From NCBI RefSeq assembly GCF_900101435.1, contig NZ_FMZH01000003.1:62001-126000 (forward strand): a stretch of DNA of 64,000 bases, in the 5' to 3' direction. Source of the stretch: Pedobacter soli (GTDB lineage: Bacteria; Bacteroidota; Bacteroidia; Sphingobacteriales; Sphingobacteriaceae). Of this stretch, positions 25,273 to 33,508 are shown piece after piece. Each line of letters starts with the position of its first letter. Position 1 is the first letter of the stretch. The notes beneath the pieces were generated by a model, which saw only the letters and a list, made by a program, of their open reading frames with translations, was not told where the DNA came from and ran no database searches. Both the position numbers and the translations under genes were made by a program.

Positions 25273-26919
25273 ATGGCTGATGTAATTAAAATGCCCAAAA
25301 TGAGCGACACCATGACCGAAGGGGTTTTGGCGAAGTGGCATAAAAAAGTGGGCGATAAAGTGAAAAGCGGCGATGTTTTGGCAGAAGTAGAAACTGACAA
25401 AGCAACAATGGATATGGAATCTTATTGGGATGGTACCCTTTTATACGTTGGTGTAGAAGAAGGTCAGGCTGTTCCGGTTGATGCCATCATGGCCGTTATT
25501 GGTAAAGAAGGCGAAGATTATAAAGCAGCTTTAGCGGCTGAGCAAGGTGCATCAGCTCCTGCAGCAGAAAGCGAAGCTCCAAAAGCAGAAGAGAAAAAAG
25601 AAGAAGCTGCTCCTGCTCAGGGTGGTGGCTTAAGCGAAGAAGAATTAGCAGCAAAAGGTGTAACGGTAATCCGCATGCCTTTGTTAAGCGATACCATGAC
25701 TGAAGGCGTAATTGCTGAATGGCATAAAAAAGTTGGCGATAAAGTAAAGGATGATGATGTTTTAGCTGATGTAGAAACCGATAAGGCTACTATGGAAGTT
25801 ATGGGTTATGCAACTGGTAATTTATTACACATTGGCGTTGAAAAAGGCCAGGCTGCCAAAGTAAACGGAATTATCGCTATTGTAGGCCCTGAAGGTACTG
25901 ACGTTAGCGGTATTTTAGCTGGTGGTTCTACTCCGGCAGCTGCAAAAGCTGAAGCTCCGAAAGAAGAAAAACAAACCACAACCGCTGATGCAGGTTCATC
26001 TGCACCAGTTGCTCAGAGCTCATCGTCTGATAGCCGCGTAAAAGCATCTCCTTTGGCAAAGAAAATTGCTAAAGATAAAGGAATCGACTTATCGCAGGTT
26101 TCAGGTAGCGCAGAAGGTGGCCGTATCATTAAAAAAGATATCGAGAACTTCAAACCAGCTGCTGCACCTCAGGCAGAAGCACCAAAAGCAGGAAGCGCAC
26201 CAGCTGCAGCTCCGGTAATTCCAACTTTTGTTGGTGAAGTTAAATTTACTGAACAACCTGTTTCGCAAATGCGTAAAGTAATTGCAAAACGTTTGGCTGA
26301 AAGTTTATTTACAGCTCCGCATTTCTATTTAACCATTAGCATTGATATGGATAACGCAATGGCTGCCCGCACGGCAATCAATGCAGTTGCTCCTGTTAAA
26401 GTTTCTTTCAACGATATCGTAATTAAAGCGGTTGCTGTTGCATTGAAAAAACACCCTGCTGTTAACTCATCATGGGGTGGCGATAAAATCCGTTTCAACG
26501 AGCATACTAACATCGGTGTAGCTATGGCTGTTGAAGATGGTTTATTGGTACCTGTAGTGCGTTTCGCAGATGGCAAATCATTATCTCACATCTCTGCAGA
26601 AGTGAAAGATTTTGGTGCTAAAGCCAAAGCTAAAAAATTACAACCGGCAGATTGGGAAGGATCTACTTTCACTGTTTCTAACTTAGGTATGTTTGGTATC
26701 GATGAGTTTACCTCAATTATCAACTCTCCTGACGGTGCAATTTTATCAGTTGGTGCTATTCAGGCCATTCCTGTAGTTAAAAATGGTGCTGTTGTTCCAG
26801 GTAACGTAATGAAATTAACTTTAGGTTGCGATCACCGCGTGGTTGATGGTGCAACCGGAGCAGCTTTCTTACAAACTTTAAAAGGTTTACTGGAAGAACC
26901 AATCAGATTGTTAGCGTAA
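25273..26919 (+). CDS. pdhC: dihydrolipoamide acetyltransferase, PDH E2 component
   Basis: The 548-residue E2 has two lipoyl domains with lipoylated lysines in ETDKATMDME (K43) and ETDKATMEVM (K171). They are joined by Ala/Pro/Glu-rich flexible linkers. A peripheral subunit-binding domain (about 256-293, VKASPLAKKIAKDKGID...GGRIIKKDI) follows, then the acyltransferase domain with the catalytic CDHRVVDGATG. It forms the core of the complex and passes acetyl groups to CoA. It is cotranscribed with pdhA. Confidence 0.95.
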   Translation: MADVIKMPKMSDTMTEGVLAKWHKKVGDKVKSGDVLAEVETDKATMDMESYWDGTLLYVGVEEGQAVPVDAIMAVIGKEGEDYKAALAAEQGASAPAAESEAPKAEEKKEEAAPAQGGGLSEEELAAKGVTVIRMPLLSDTMTEGVIAEWHKKVGDKVKDDDVLADVETDKATMEVMGYATGNLLHIGVEKGQAAKVNGIIAIVGPEGTDVSGILAGGSTPAAAKAEAPKEEKQTTTADAGSSAPVAQSSSSDSRVKASPLAKKIAKDKGIDLSQVSGSAEGGRIIKKDIENFKPAAAPQAEAPKAGSAPAAAPVIPTFVGEVKFTEQPVSQMRKVIAKRLAESLFTAPHFYLTISIDMDNAMAARTAINAVAPVKVSFNDIVIKAVAVALKKHPAVNSSWGGDKIRFNEHTNIGVAMAVEDGLLVPVVRFADGKSLSHISAEVKDFGAKAKAKKLQPADWEGSTFTVSNLGMFGIDEFTSIINSPDGAILSVGAIQAIPVVKNGAVVPGNVMKLTLGCDHRVVDGATGAAFLQTLKGLLEEPIRLLA

Positions 26920-26923
26920 CTAC

Positions 26924-26957
26924 TTTGTCATCCTGAGCTTTGCAAAGGATCTCATGA
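26924..26957. repeat. REP-like half element, GTCATCCTGAG type
   Basis: TTTGTCATCCTGAGC followed by TTTGCAAAGGATCTCATGA belongs to the same class as the element at 10900. TTTGCAAA is a perfect 8-bp palindrome within it. Confidence 0.45.
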
Positions 26958-26964
26958 AATAATT

Positions 26965-26994
26965 AAAGCCATCCTTTCCGGGATGGCTTTTTTT
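26965..26994 (+). terminator. terminator of the pdhA-E2 transcript
   Basis: A 10-bp perfect stem (26965-26974 with 26981-26990) has a 6-nt loop and runs into a T-tract. Confidence 0.85.
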
Positions 26995-27032
26995 GCTTTT
27001 GGCCCGGTTTACAAAATGGTGTTTAAATTTAT

Positions 27033-27040
27033 TATTTTTG
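27033..27040 (+). promoter_or_regulatory. -7 box for the DUF885 gene
   Basis: TATTTTTG fits TAnnTTTG, 23 nt before the ATG. A TTTA at 27008-27011 is at plausible -33 distance. Confidence 0.45.
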
Positions 27041-27063
27041 ATTAAACACTAAACTTAAACTCT

Positions 27064-28842
27064 ATGAAGAGAATACTTCTTTTTGCAGCATGCATTGCTT
27101 CCTTATCGGCCTGCAAACAGCGAACCAAATCAGATTCAACGTCAGAAAACAAAGCTTTTGCCAGCATGTGTGAGCAATACTACCAGGACGGCTTGAAGCT
27201 TAACCCAATTAGCGCTACTTATATTGGAGACGAACGCTACGATGATCTCCTGCCAAATGATGGATCACAAGCTTACCTTAAGGAATATAAAGCATTTAAC
27301 CAACGCTACCTTGACAGTTTAGGTAAGTACAATAGGGAAAGCCTTGATGACAATGATAAACTCTCTTTCGACTACCTTAAAGATCAGCTGAGCATCAATT
27401 TAGAGGGTTTAAAATATCATTCAGAATATCTGCCCTTTAACCAGATGTTTGCTTTACCCTTAACCATTGGGCAGTTAGGGTCGGGTACGGGCGCTCAGCC
27501 TTTTAAAACCGTAAAAAACTACGAAAACTGGCTAAAACGTGCTGCTGCCTTTTCTGTTTGGGCCGATACAGCCATTGCCAACTTTAGAAAAGGTGAGGCC
27601 TCAGGTATTGTTTTGCCAAAGGCATTGGTAGTTAAAATGATTCCGCAAATGCAGAGCATGGTGGTAAGCAGTCCTGAAAAAAGTTTGTTTTATGGACCAA
27701 TCAATTCATTACCGGCAAGTTTTTCTGCTGCCGATAAGCAGAAACTAACTGAAACATACCGCAATGCCATCACTACTGTTATTGTACCAACTTATAAAAA
27801 ACTAGGCGATTTTCTTCAAAATGAATACCTGCCAAAAGCGAGAACCAGCTCTGGTTGGTCTGCTATGCCGGGCGGTCTGGAGTGGTATACTTACCTGGTA
27901 AAACAACAAACTACCACCAATAAAACGCCGGAAGAGATTTATCAGACTGGCTTAAAAGAAGTAGCCCGGATAAAAGGACAAATGGATAGCATCAAGAACC
28001 TGGTTGGTTTTAAAGGCGATTTGAAGGCATTTTTCGAATACATGAAAACTGACAAAAAATTCATGCCTTACAAAACGCCAAAAGAAGTTTTAGCTGCTTT
28101 CGAAGACATCCACCAGCGGATGAAACCCAATTTGAAAAAAATGTTTGATGTGGAGCCGAAAACACCTTTCGAAATCCGCCAGACAGAAGCTTTCAGGGCT
28201 GCATCTGCGAGCGCAGAATACAATCAGGGTTCGGCCGATGGTAAACGTCCGGGAATCTTTTATGTGCCTATCCTGGATGCCAAAACATTCAATACCACAT
28301 CCGGAATGGAATCTCTTTTCCTACACGAGGCTATTCCTGGTCACCATTACCAGATTTCACTAACCCAGGAAAACAAAGCGTTACCTAATTTCCGCCGTTT
28401 TGGTGGTCATAATGCCTATGTTGAAGGCTGGGCACTTTATTGCGAATCGCTAGGCAAAGAGCTGGGGCTATATCAGGATCCATATCAGCACATGGGTGCA
28501 TTGGGCGATGAAATGCATCGTGCCATTCGCCTGGTAGTTGATGTGGCCATTCATACCAAAAACATGACCCGCGAACAAGCCATTAAATACATGACCGATA
28601 ACGAAGCCATCAGTACTGAAGGCGCAACAGCCGAAATTGAGCGTTATATGGGTATCCCGGCACAAGCGCTTGGTTATAAAACCGGAGCCATGAAAATAAG
28701 GGAACTAAGAAGTAAATATGAAAAGGAACTTGGACCAAAGTTCAAATTATCGGCCTTTCATACCGCCGTTTTAAAAGATGGCTCTTTCCCGCTATCGGTT
28801 TTCGAAGCTAAAATGGATGCCTGGGCAGCAAGCCAGAAATAA
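27064..28842 (+). CDS. DUF885 family metallopeptidase-like lipoprotein
   Basis: A lipobox (SLSAC) puts the 592-residue protein on the envelope. Most of the chain is the helical DUF885 domain. Its zinc motif is in LFLHEAIPGHHYQ (HExxxGH pattern, near residue 423), followed by the glutamate in YVEGWALYCESLG. These match carboxypeptidase-like thermophilic M32/M2-related enzymes. DUF885 proteins are thought to be peptidases, but substrates are undefined. The gene stands alone behind the PDH terminator. Confidence 0.85.
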   Translation: MKRILLFAACIASLSACKQRTKSDSTSENKAFASMCEQYYQDGLKLNPISATYIGDERYDDLLPNDGSQAYLKEYKAFNQRYLDSLGKYNRESLDDNDKLSFDYLKDQLSINLEGLKYHSEYLPFNQMFALPLTIGQLGSGTGAQPFKTVKNYENWLKRAAAFSVWADTAIANFRKGEASGIVLPKALVVKMIPQMQSMVVSSPEKSLFYGPINSLPASFSAADKQKLTETYRNAITTVIVPTYKKLGDFLQNEYLPKARTSSGWSAMPGGLEWYTYLVKQQTTTNKTPEEIYQTGLKEVARIKGQMDSIKNLVGFKGDLKAFFEYMKTDKKFMPYKTPKEVLAAFEDIHQRMKPNLKKMFDVEPKTPFEIRQTEAFRAASASAEYNQGSADGKRPGIFYVPILDAKTFNTTSGMESLFLHEAIPGHHYQISLTQENKALPNFRRFGGHNAYVEGWALYCESLGKELGLYQDPYQHMGALGDEMHRAIRLVVDVAIHTKNMTREQAIKYMTDNEAISTEGATAEIERYMGIPAQALGYKTGAMKIRELRSKYEKELGPKFKLSAFHTAVLKDGSFPLSVFEAKMDAWAASQK

Positions 28843-28850
28843 TTCCTTTA

Positions 28851-28878
28851 ATGGCCTTGGGTTTAAACCCAAGGCCAT
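28851..28878. repeat. 28-bp perfect palindrome
   Basis: The sequence begins ATGGCCTTGG and is fully self-complementary around GTTTAAAC. It lies 9 nt after the DUF885 stop. It has no T-run, so it is not a standard terminator. Confidence 0.85.
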
Positions 28879-28895
28879 ATAATTGCAATCTCTTA

Positions 28896-28917
28896 GCGAT
28901 GAGTTTAAACCCATCGC
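28896..28917. repeat. 22-bp palindrome with the same GTTTAAAC core
   Basis: GCGATG and CATCGC arms flank the same GTTTAAAC core as the palindrome 17 nt to the left, with one symmetric mismatch. Confidence 0.8.
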
Positions 28918-28979
28918 AAAGAAAGAATTTTCTAAACCCTTTCGCCCTTGTATTGTTAATTAAATAAAACTCCCCAACC

Positions 28980-29531
28980 ATGGACAAAGAAAAACTAATA
29001 CAGGAAGCCTATTTAGTGGCACATAAAATTGAAGAAAACGGGAACTTCCCGAACAATCCGGTTTTACCACTAATGGTTTACAAAGGCGCACTCAGACTTC
29101 ATCCTGATGATGGTGATGAGGTAATTAAAAAGGTTTTTGCACAAAACGGCTATACAAATGCCTGGGTTGATGGTATTTTCGATTATCATCACTACCACAG
29201 CAATACGCACGAAGTAATGGGTGTATTTTGTGGCAAGGCAGACGTACAGTTTGGTGGCGATCATGGTGTTTGCATTGAACTCGATAAAGGTGACGTAATT
29301 ATCATCCCGGCAGGTGTAGCGCACAAAAAACTTAACTCATCTGATGACTTCACCGTAGTGGGTGCTTATCCGAATGGTTCCGATTACAACATGAAATATG
29401 GCAGGGCAGGTGAGCGGCCCGAAGCAGATGAAGAGATTGCGAAAGTGAAAAATCCAGATAGCGACCCGGTTTATGGCAGCAAAGGACATTTATTTGAATG
29501 CTGGTACAATCAAAATTGCGAAAATGTGTAA
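28980..29531 (+). CDS. cupin-domain protein
   Basis: The 183-residue protein has a single cupin fold. Motif 1 is HYHSNTHEVMGVFCGKADVQFGG, with metal-ligand histidines and glutamate. Motif 2 is DKGDVIIIPAGVAHKKL. The C-terminal part ends in a polar tail CWYNQN. Cupins range from sugar isomerases to dioxygenases; the substrate cannot be told from sequence. No signal peptide, so cytosolic. The start ATG at 28980 directly follows the AT-rich leader after the two palindromes. Confidence 0.8.
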   Translation: MDKEKLIQEAYLVAHKIEENGNFPNNPVLPLMVYKGALRLHPDDGDEVIKKVFAQNGYTNAWVDGIFDYHHYHSNTHEVMGVFCGKADVQFGGDHGVCIELDKGDVIIIPAGVAHKKLNSSDDFTVVGAYPNGSDYNMKYGRAGERPEADEEIAKVKNPDSDPVYGSKGHLFECWYNQNCENV

Positions 29532-29599
29532 AACTCTTTCGTTGTAACCGTCTAAAATTCTTTAATTTTCGGGTTTTAAATATAGTTTACCCGATATAA

Positions 29600-30832
29600 A
29601 TGAATTTTCGATATATATGCTCAGCATTAGCCCTCTCTGCAACTTTACTAACCGCTTGTTCAAGCAAAAAATCTGAAGAGAAAAAGGCGGCTGAAAAAAA
29701 AATACGCACCAAAGAAGACGATAAAGCAGATAGCCTGTTACTGGTGTATAATCCACAAAAAGGAGATAAATGGATTGCCGATTTTGTAGATAACCTGCAC
29801 AAAAAGTTCAATTTTAACGGCAATATGCTGGTGGCCAAAGACGGAAAAATTCTTTACGAAAAAGCCGTTGGCTGGGCCGATTACCTACACCGCGACAGTT
29901 TAACCATTAACTCAGAATTTGAGCTGGCCTCCATCACTAAAACGTTTACAGGTACCGCCATTATGCAATTGGTTGAGGCCGGTAAACTTTCCTTAAATGA
30001 TGACGTAAAAAAATTCTACCCCAATTTCCCTTACGATGGCATCACAGTAAAACTCCTGCTTTCGCACCGCAGTGGTATGATGAACTACGTTTATTTCATT
30101 GATGATATCTGGCGTAAAGAAAAACGCAACATGAAAAAGGGTGTAACCAACCAGGAGGTAATGAATGTAATTGCCGAAAGAAAGCCTAATCCATACACCA
30201 AACCCGATAACCGTTTTCATTATAACAACTCGAACTTTATGGTGTTAGGTGCCATTATCGAAAAAGTTACCGGTCAGCGTTACTCTCAATATATGATGGA
30301 GCATGTTTTTAAACCTGCAGGTTTAAAGCATACGCATGTGTACAGCACTACTGAATACGAAAAAATACCGGTTGATGTGGTTGGTCATGACCGTAATAGC
30401 TTTAGGTACTCAGTTGCCCAAAACTTTTTAGATGGGCCGGTTGGCGATAAAGGAATTTACAGTACCGTTCACGATTTGGTACTGTTTGATAAATATCTTA
30501 AAAATGGCAGGTTGTTAACCAAAAAGAGTCTGGATTCTGCCTATGTAGGGCGTAATAAACCTATTAATGGTCATTTTAACTATGGCTACGGCTGGAGGAT
30601 GTTTGACGGAGAAAACATGGATAAAGTAGTTTACCATACCGGGTGGTGGCACGGTTTTCGACATATTTACGTTAGAGATTTAAGTAAAAATATCGTAATT
30701 ATATTTTTAGGCAACTTAACCAATGGCAGTTTAATGCATTTGGATGACCTTTACAAACATTTGGATATGCCAATAATCCGTAAAGGGGCCTACCATGGCA
30801 ACGGAAGCCTGCCGGGAAGCGACGAAGATTAG
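29600..30832 (+). CDS. serine beta-lactamase-like hydrolase, lipoprotein
   Basis: A lipobox LLTAC at the N-terminus is followed by a Lys/Glu-rich spacer and a class C beta-lactamase/DD-peptidase-like domain. The active-site SxxK is in LASITKTF (Ser nucleophile), the YxN motif is in FHYNNSNF, and a KTG-equivalent HTG lies in YHTGWWHG near the C-terminus. Proteins like this are usually esterases or peptidases rather than resistance enzymes. The Ser-Lys-Tyr set is complete. 410 residues. Confidence 0.88.
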   Translation: MNFRYICSALALSATLLTACSSKKSEEKKAAEKKIRTKEDDKADSLLLVYNPQKGDKWIADFVDNLHKKFNFNGNMLVAKDGKILYEKAVGWADYLHRDSLTINSEFELASITKTFTGTAIMQLVEAGKLSLNDDVKKFYPNFPYDGITVKLLLSHRSGMMNYVYFIDDIWRKEKRNMKKGVTNQEVMNVIAERKPNPYTKPDNRFHYNNSNFMVLGAIIEKVTGQRYSQYMMEHVFKPAGLKHTHVYSTTEYEKIPVDVVGHDRNSFRYSVAQNFLDGPVGDKGIYSTVHDLVLFDKYLKNGRLLTKKSLDSAYVGRNKPINGHFNYGYGWRMFDGENMDKVVYHTGWWHGFRHIYVRDLSKNIVIIFLGNLTNGSLMHLDDLYKHLDMPIIRKGAYHGNGSLPGSDED

Positions 30833-30922
30833 TGACTGGTAGTAAGCCTTTTAGATCAATAAAAAAGCATTAACATTAAAACAATTTGGGAATAATTTCC
30901 TTTATTATAAAAATACAAAGCT

Positions 30923-31228
30923 ATGTTCGATAAATTATTCGCGGCACAACAAAAAGCCGAAGAAATTAAAAAGCGTTTAGATACCATATCGGTATATGGT
31001 GAAGTTGAAAACGGTGCCATTAAAATTACTGCAACAGCAAATAAAGCCATTACAGGCATTGCTATTGACGAAGATTTTTTGAAGGGCGCCGACAAAGAAG
31101 AGCTGGAAGAACTGCTCCTCACGGCCATTAATAAAGCCTTAGCCAGTGCCGAACAAGTGAGTGCAGCCGAAATGCAGGCCTCAGCACAAGATATGTTGGG
31201 TGGCCTGAGCGGCATGTTCGGACAATAA
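30923..31228 (+). CDS. YbaB/EbfC-family nucleoid-associated protein
   Basis: A 101-residue DNA-binding protein that forms tweezer-like dimers. It has an N-terminal helix (FDKLFAAQQKAEEIKKRLD), a central beta sheet (SVYGEVENGAIKITATANKAITGIAID) and a C-terminal helix with Ala/Met-rich tail. In many bacteria ybaB lies beside dnaX and recR; here it is alone, between a hydrolase and a metallohydrolase. The next gene starts 33 nt downstream. Confidence 0.85.
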   Translation: MFDKLFAAQQKAEEIKKRLDTISVYGEVENGAIKITATANKAITGIAIDEDFLKGADKEELEELLLTAINKALASAEQVSAAEMQASAQDMLGGLSGMFGQ

Positions 31229-31261
31229 GAAAATTATCTGTTAATACTTGTACCAACAATT

Positions 31262-31939
31262 ATGAAATATACCTATTATGGCCAATCTTGTTTTTTGCTC
31301 GAAACTACAAGCAAAAAACTTTTATTCGATCCTTTCATTTCGCACAATCCGCTGGCCAAAAACATCGATATCAAGGCTATTGAAGCCGATTATATTTTGG
31401 TAAGTCATGGTCATGGCGATCACGTAGCCGATTTAGTAGCTTTAGCCAAACAAACCCAGGCTACGGTAATTGCGATGCCCGAGGTAACCGATTGGGCTGC
31501 TAAACAGGGTGTAGAGAAAGTACACGGCATGAACTTTGGCAAGTTTACCTTTGATTGGGGAGCAGTGCGCATGGTACCTGCCACACATTCATCGGGCTTA
31601 CCTGATGGAAGTTATGGCGGTAACCCCGCTGGCTTTGTGCTGGAAGTAGACGGTAAACAAATTTACTTCGCAGGCGATACCGGCCTAACCATTGAAATGA
31701 AGGTTTTAGCTGACATTTACAACTTAGATTATGCTATTTTACCCATTGGCGGTAACTACACCATGGATGTAGATGATGCTTTGGTAGCTACCAAATATTT
31801 TGATTGCGATAAAGTGATCGGTGTGCATTACAATACTTTCCCTGTTATTGCAATTGATACAGCAGTAGCACTTGATAAATTTAAGCGTGAAAATAAAACC
31901 TTGTTGTTACCAGAGATTGGAGAAACGATCAGTTTATAG
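31262..31939 (+). CDS. UPF0173-type metallo-beta-lactamase-fold hydrolase
   Basis: The 225-residue protein has the zinc motif SHGHGDHVAD, an aspartate in FAGDTGL and a late histidine in GVHYNTFPV, all at normal MBL-fold spacing. It opens with KYTYYGQSCFLLET, as in the UPF0173 family of metal-dependent hydrolases. Substrate unknown. No signal peptide. The gene ends just ahead of a REP-like repeat. Confidence 0.88.
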   Translation: MKYTYYGQSCFLLETTSKKLLFDPFISHNPLAKNIDIKAIEADYILVSHGHGDHVADLVALAKQTQATVIAMPEVTDWAAKQGVEKVHGMNFGKFTFDWGAVRMVPATHSSGLPDGSYGGNPAGFVLEVDGKQIYFAGDTGLTIEMKVLADIYNLDYAILPIGGNYTMDVDDALVATKYFDCDKVIGVHYNTFPVIAIDTAVALDKFKRENKTLLLPEIGETISL

Positions 31940-31952
31940 TTTTCAAGCAGAT

Positions 31953-32058
31953 CGTCATTGTAAGATTGCTTTTTCAGCCGACAAAGCAATCTTACAACGA
32001 TGACTGTTAACGTACGCTAAAGAGATTGCTTCGTCGTCCCTTCTCGCAATGACGAACT
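31953..32058. repeat. REP-like element with a 15-bp hairpin
   Basis: A perfect 15-bp stem (31958-31972 with 31983-31997) with a 10-nt loop lies next to GAGATTGCTTCGTCG and CGCAATGACG. These match the CGTCATTGCGA family seen in many Bacteroidota. One reading frame through it yields the typical junk peptide IARRDDEAISLA. Confidence 0.6.
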
Positions 32059-32074
32059 TACGGTACAAAACAAA

Positions 32075-32107
32075 AAAGGGCCTCCGATTTTTCACCGGAG
32101 ACCCTTT
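32075..32107 (-). terminator. terminator of the DGTPDMR-repeat gene
   Basis: A stem of AAAGGG-CTCCG with CGGAG-CCCTTT arms contains one internal mismatch and a 9-nt loop. On the minus strand it runs into TTTTTTG. Confidence 0.7.
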
Positions 32108-32126
32108 CAAATTATAAAACCTAAAC

Positions 32127-32468
32127 CTAGTTCTTTTTAGCAGCTTCTTTGTTTGCTTTATAGCGCATATCAGCTGTACCGTCTTTTTTAGTAGGACCAG
32201 CAACTTTAGTTACTGCTTTTGCTTTATTTTCTTTAAAACGCATATCTGGCGTACCATCTGCTTTCATTTTAGCAGCTGTATTAGTGGTTTTAGTTTCTAC
32301 TTTTTTCGCTTCTTGCTTAACACCTGCTTTAACAGGAGCAGTCGTAGTTTTAACTTCTTTTTTAACTACAGTTTTAGCTTTAGCTGGTGCTGTAGTAGCT
32401 GGGGTTTGAGCAAATGCTGTTGTTAAACCAAATGCTGCGATTGCGATTAAACTCAATAACTTTTTCAT
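32127..32468 (-). CDS. secreted Lys/Ala/Thr-rich protein with two DGTPDMR repeats
   Basis: The signal peptide (1-21, ending AFAQ) precedes a low-complexity, strongly basic chain of 92 residues rich in K, A and T. The C-terminus carries two copies of a motif of about 14 residues, KADGTPDMRFKENK (69-82) and KDGTADMRYKANK (96-108). The repeat is familiar in small exported proteins of Sphingobacteriaceae, but its function is unknown. There are no cysteines and no membrane segment. The gene is monocistronic, with the terminator just after its stop. Confidence 0.65.
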   Translation of the reverse strand: MKKLLSLIAIAAFGLTTAFAQTPATTAPAKAKTVVKKEVKTTTAPVKAGVKQEAKKVETKTTNTAAKMKADGTPDMRFKENKAKAVTKVAGPTKKDGTADMRYKANKEAAKKN

Positions 32469-32613
32469 AATCTTTGATTTTGTTTTTTAAATGGTTAGAA
32501 GCATCTTCGTTTTACTCCGAGGTTTCGTCCCTTTCGATTTTTGTTTTACTCGTTTATTTTGTTGATATAAAGTTCATTAATCGGAATGAAGATTTAATGA
32601 AGATAAGAAAAAA

Positions 32614-33507
32614 TTAGTGATATATAGTTTTCCCTATCGTAAAGTCGACATTGATATTGAACTGCATCGCTGTAGGTCTACCTAACATTGTACCGGGAAT
32701 CCACTTTGGTAAGTATTTCAAAACGCGCATTGCCTCTTCTCCTAAACTGGGATATGGAGCTCTGATTAACTGAATATTGCTTAGTTCCCCAGACTCGCCT
32801 ACCGTAAAAGACAGAAAAACTTTTCCCTGAGCGCTAATTCTTAAAGCATCTTCGGGATATTTAAGTTCTTTAGCGATTAACTCATATAGCTTTTTTATTC
32901 CACCGGGATATTGTGGAAGTATAATTATCGTTTGACTTAAAGTTACATTCCCTTCCTGATCAAAATAGGCGCTATCAATCAGTTGGCCTTTATCATCAAA
33001 CACCTCTTTTAAAGCCAGGTTTCCATTCTGATAAAACAACTTCCTTTCGCCAACTTCCCTATCATTCACATACTCTTTCTGTTCAAAAACTGCAGAATTT
33101 GGCCAATATGAAACATACAATCCATTCAATAAGTTAAATGCATACACTTTAGTTTCAATTGCATTTGATTCATTTCCATATGTAATCCAAGTCCCTGCTT
33201 TCTCATTATTAAGATATGTACCTTTTATATGCGGTTTTCCATTCTTGTACAAAGTATAGGTTCCATACAGATTTGTCAAGGTCGAATCAGAAAATGTTTC
33301 TCTTTTGAGCGGCATGAAATTCTTGTCAGAAGTGATTCTTATCCAGGTTACACTATCCTGTTTAAATACTTTATACAATGAAGTTGCTTTATTAAGCTTT
33401 GTGGTTGGTTTGCCTCCAAAGTTATACGTAATCAAAGTATCACTCTGCTGAGCTATACACCCAACCGATATCGAAAAGCATAAAAAGAATAGGTAGAACG
33501 CTTTCAT
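32614..33507 (-). CDS. exported protein with MORN-like repeats and TonB C-terminal domain
   Basis: The ATG at 33505-33507 begins a signal peptide (MKAFYLFFLCFSISVGCIAQ). It is preferred over the upstream ATG, which would overlap polA. The middle has toxin-antitoxin/MORN-like repeats, for example YKNGKPHIKGTYLNNEKAGTW. The last 90 residues are a TonB_C domain (PEDALRISAQGKVFLSFTV...LRAPYPSLGEEAMRVL). There is no N-terminal anchor or proline-rich linker, so it is not a classical TonB. It follows polA by one base and is probably cotranscribed. Confidence 0.78.
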   Translation of the reverse strand: MKAFYLFFLCFSISVGCIAQQSDTLITYNFGGKPTTKLNKATSLYKVFKQDSVTWIRITSDKNFMPLKRETFSDSTLTNLYGTYTLYKNGKPHIKGTYLNNEKAGTWITYGNESNAIETKVYAFNLLNGLYVSYWPNSAVFEQKEYVNDREVGERKLFYQNGNLALKEVFDDKGQLIDSAYFDQEGNVTLSQTIIILPQYPGGIKKLYELIAKELKYPEDALRISAQGKVFLSFTVGESGELSNIQLIRAPYPSLGEEAMRVLKYLPKWIPGTMLGRPTAMQFNINVDFTIGKTIYH

Positions 33508-33508
33508 C

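Noticed and set aside
29600-30832. Antibiotic-resistance beta-lactamase
   Set aside because: The SxxK/YxN set is shared with esterases and peptidases, and nothing here shows beta-lactam specificity.
31955-32203. Minus-strand open frame with IARRDDEAISLA
   Set aside because: The peptide is the usual artefact of translating a CGTCATTGCGA-type repeat, and the frame overlaps a terminator and the real small secreted gene.
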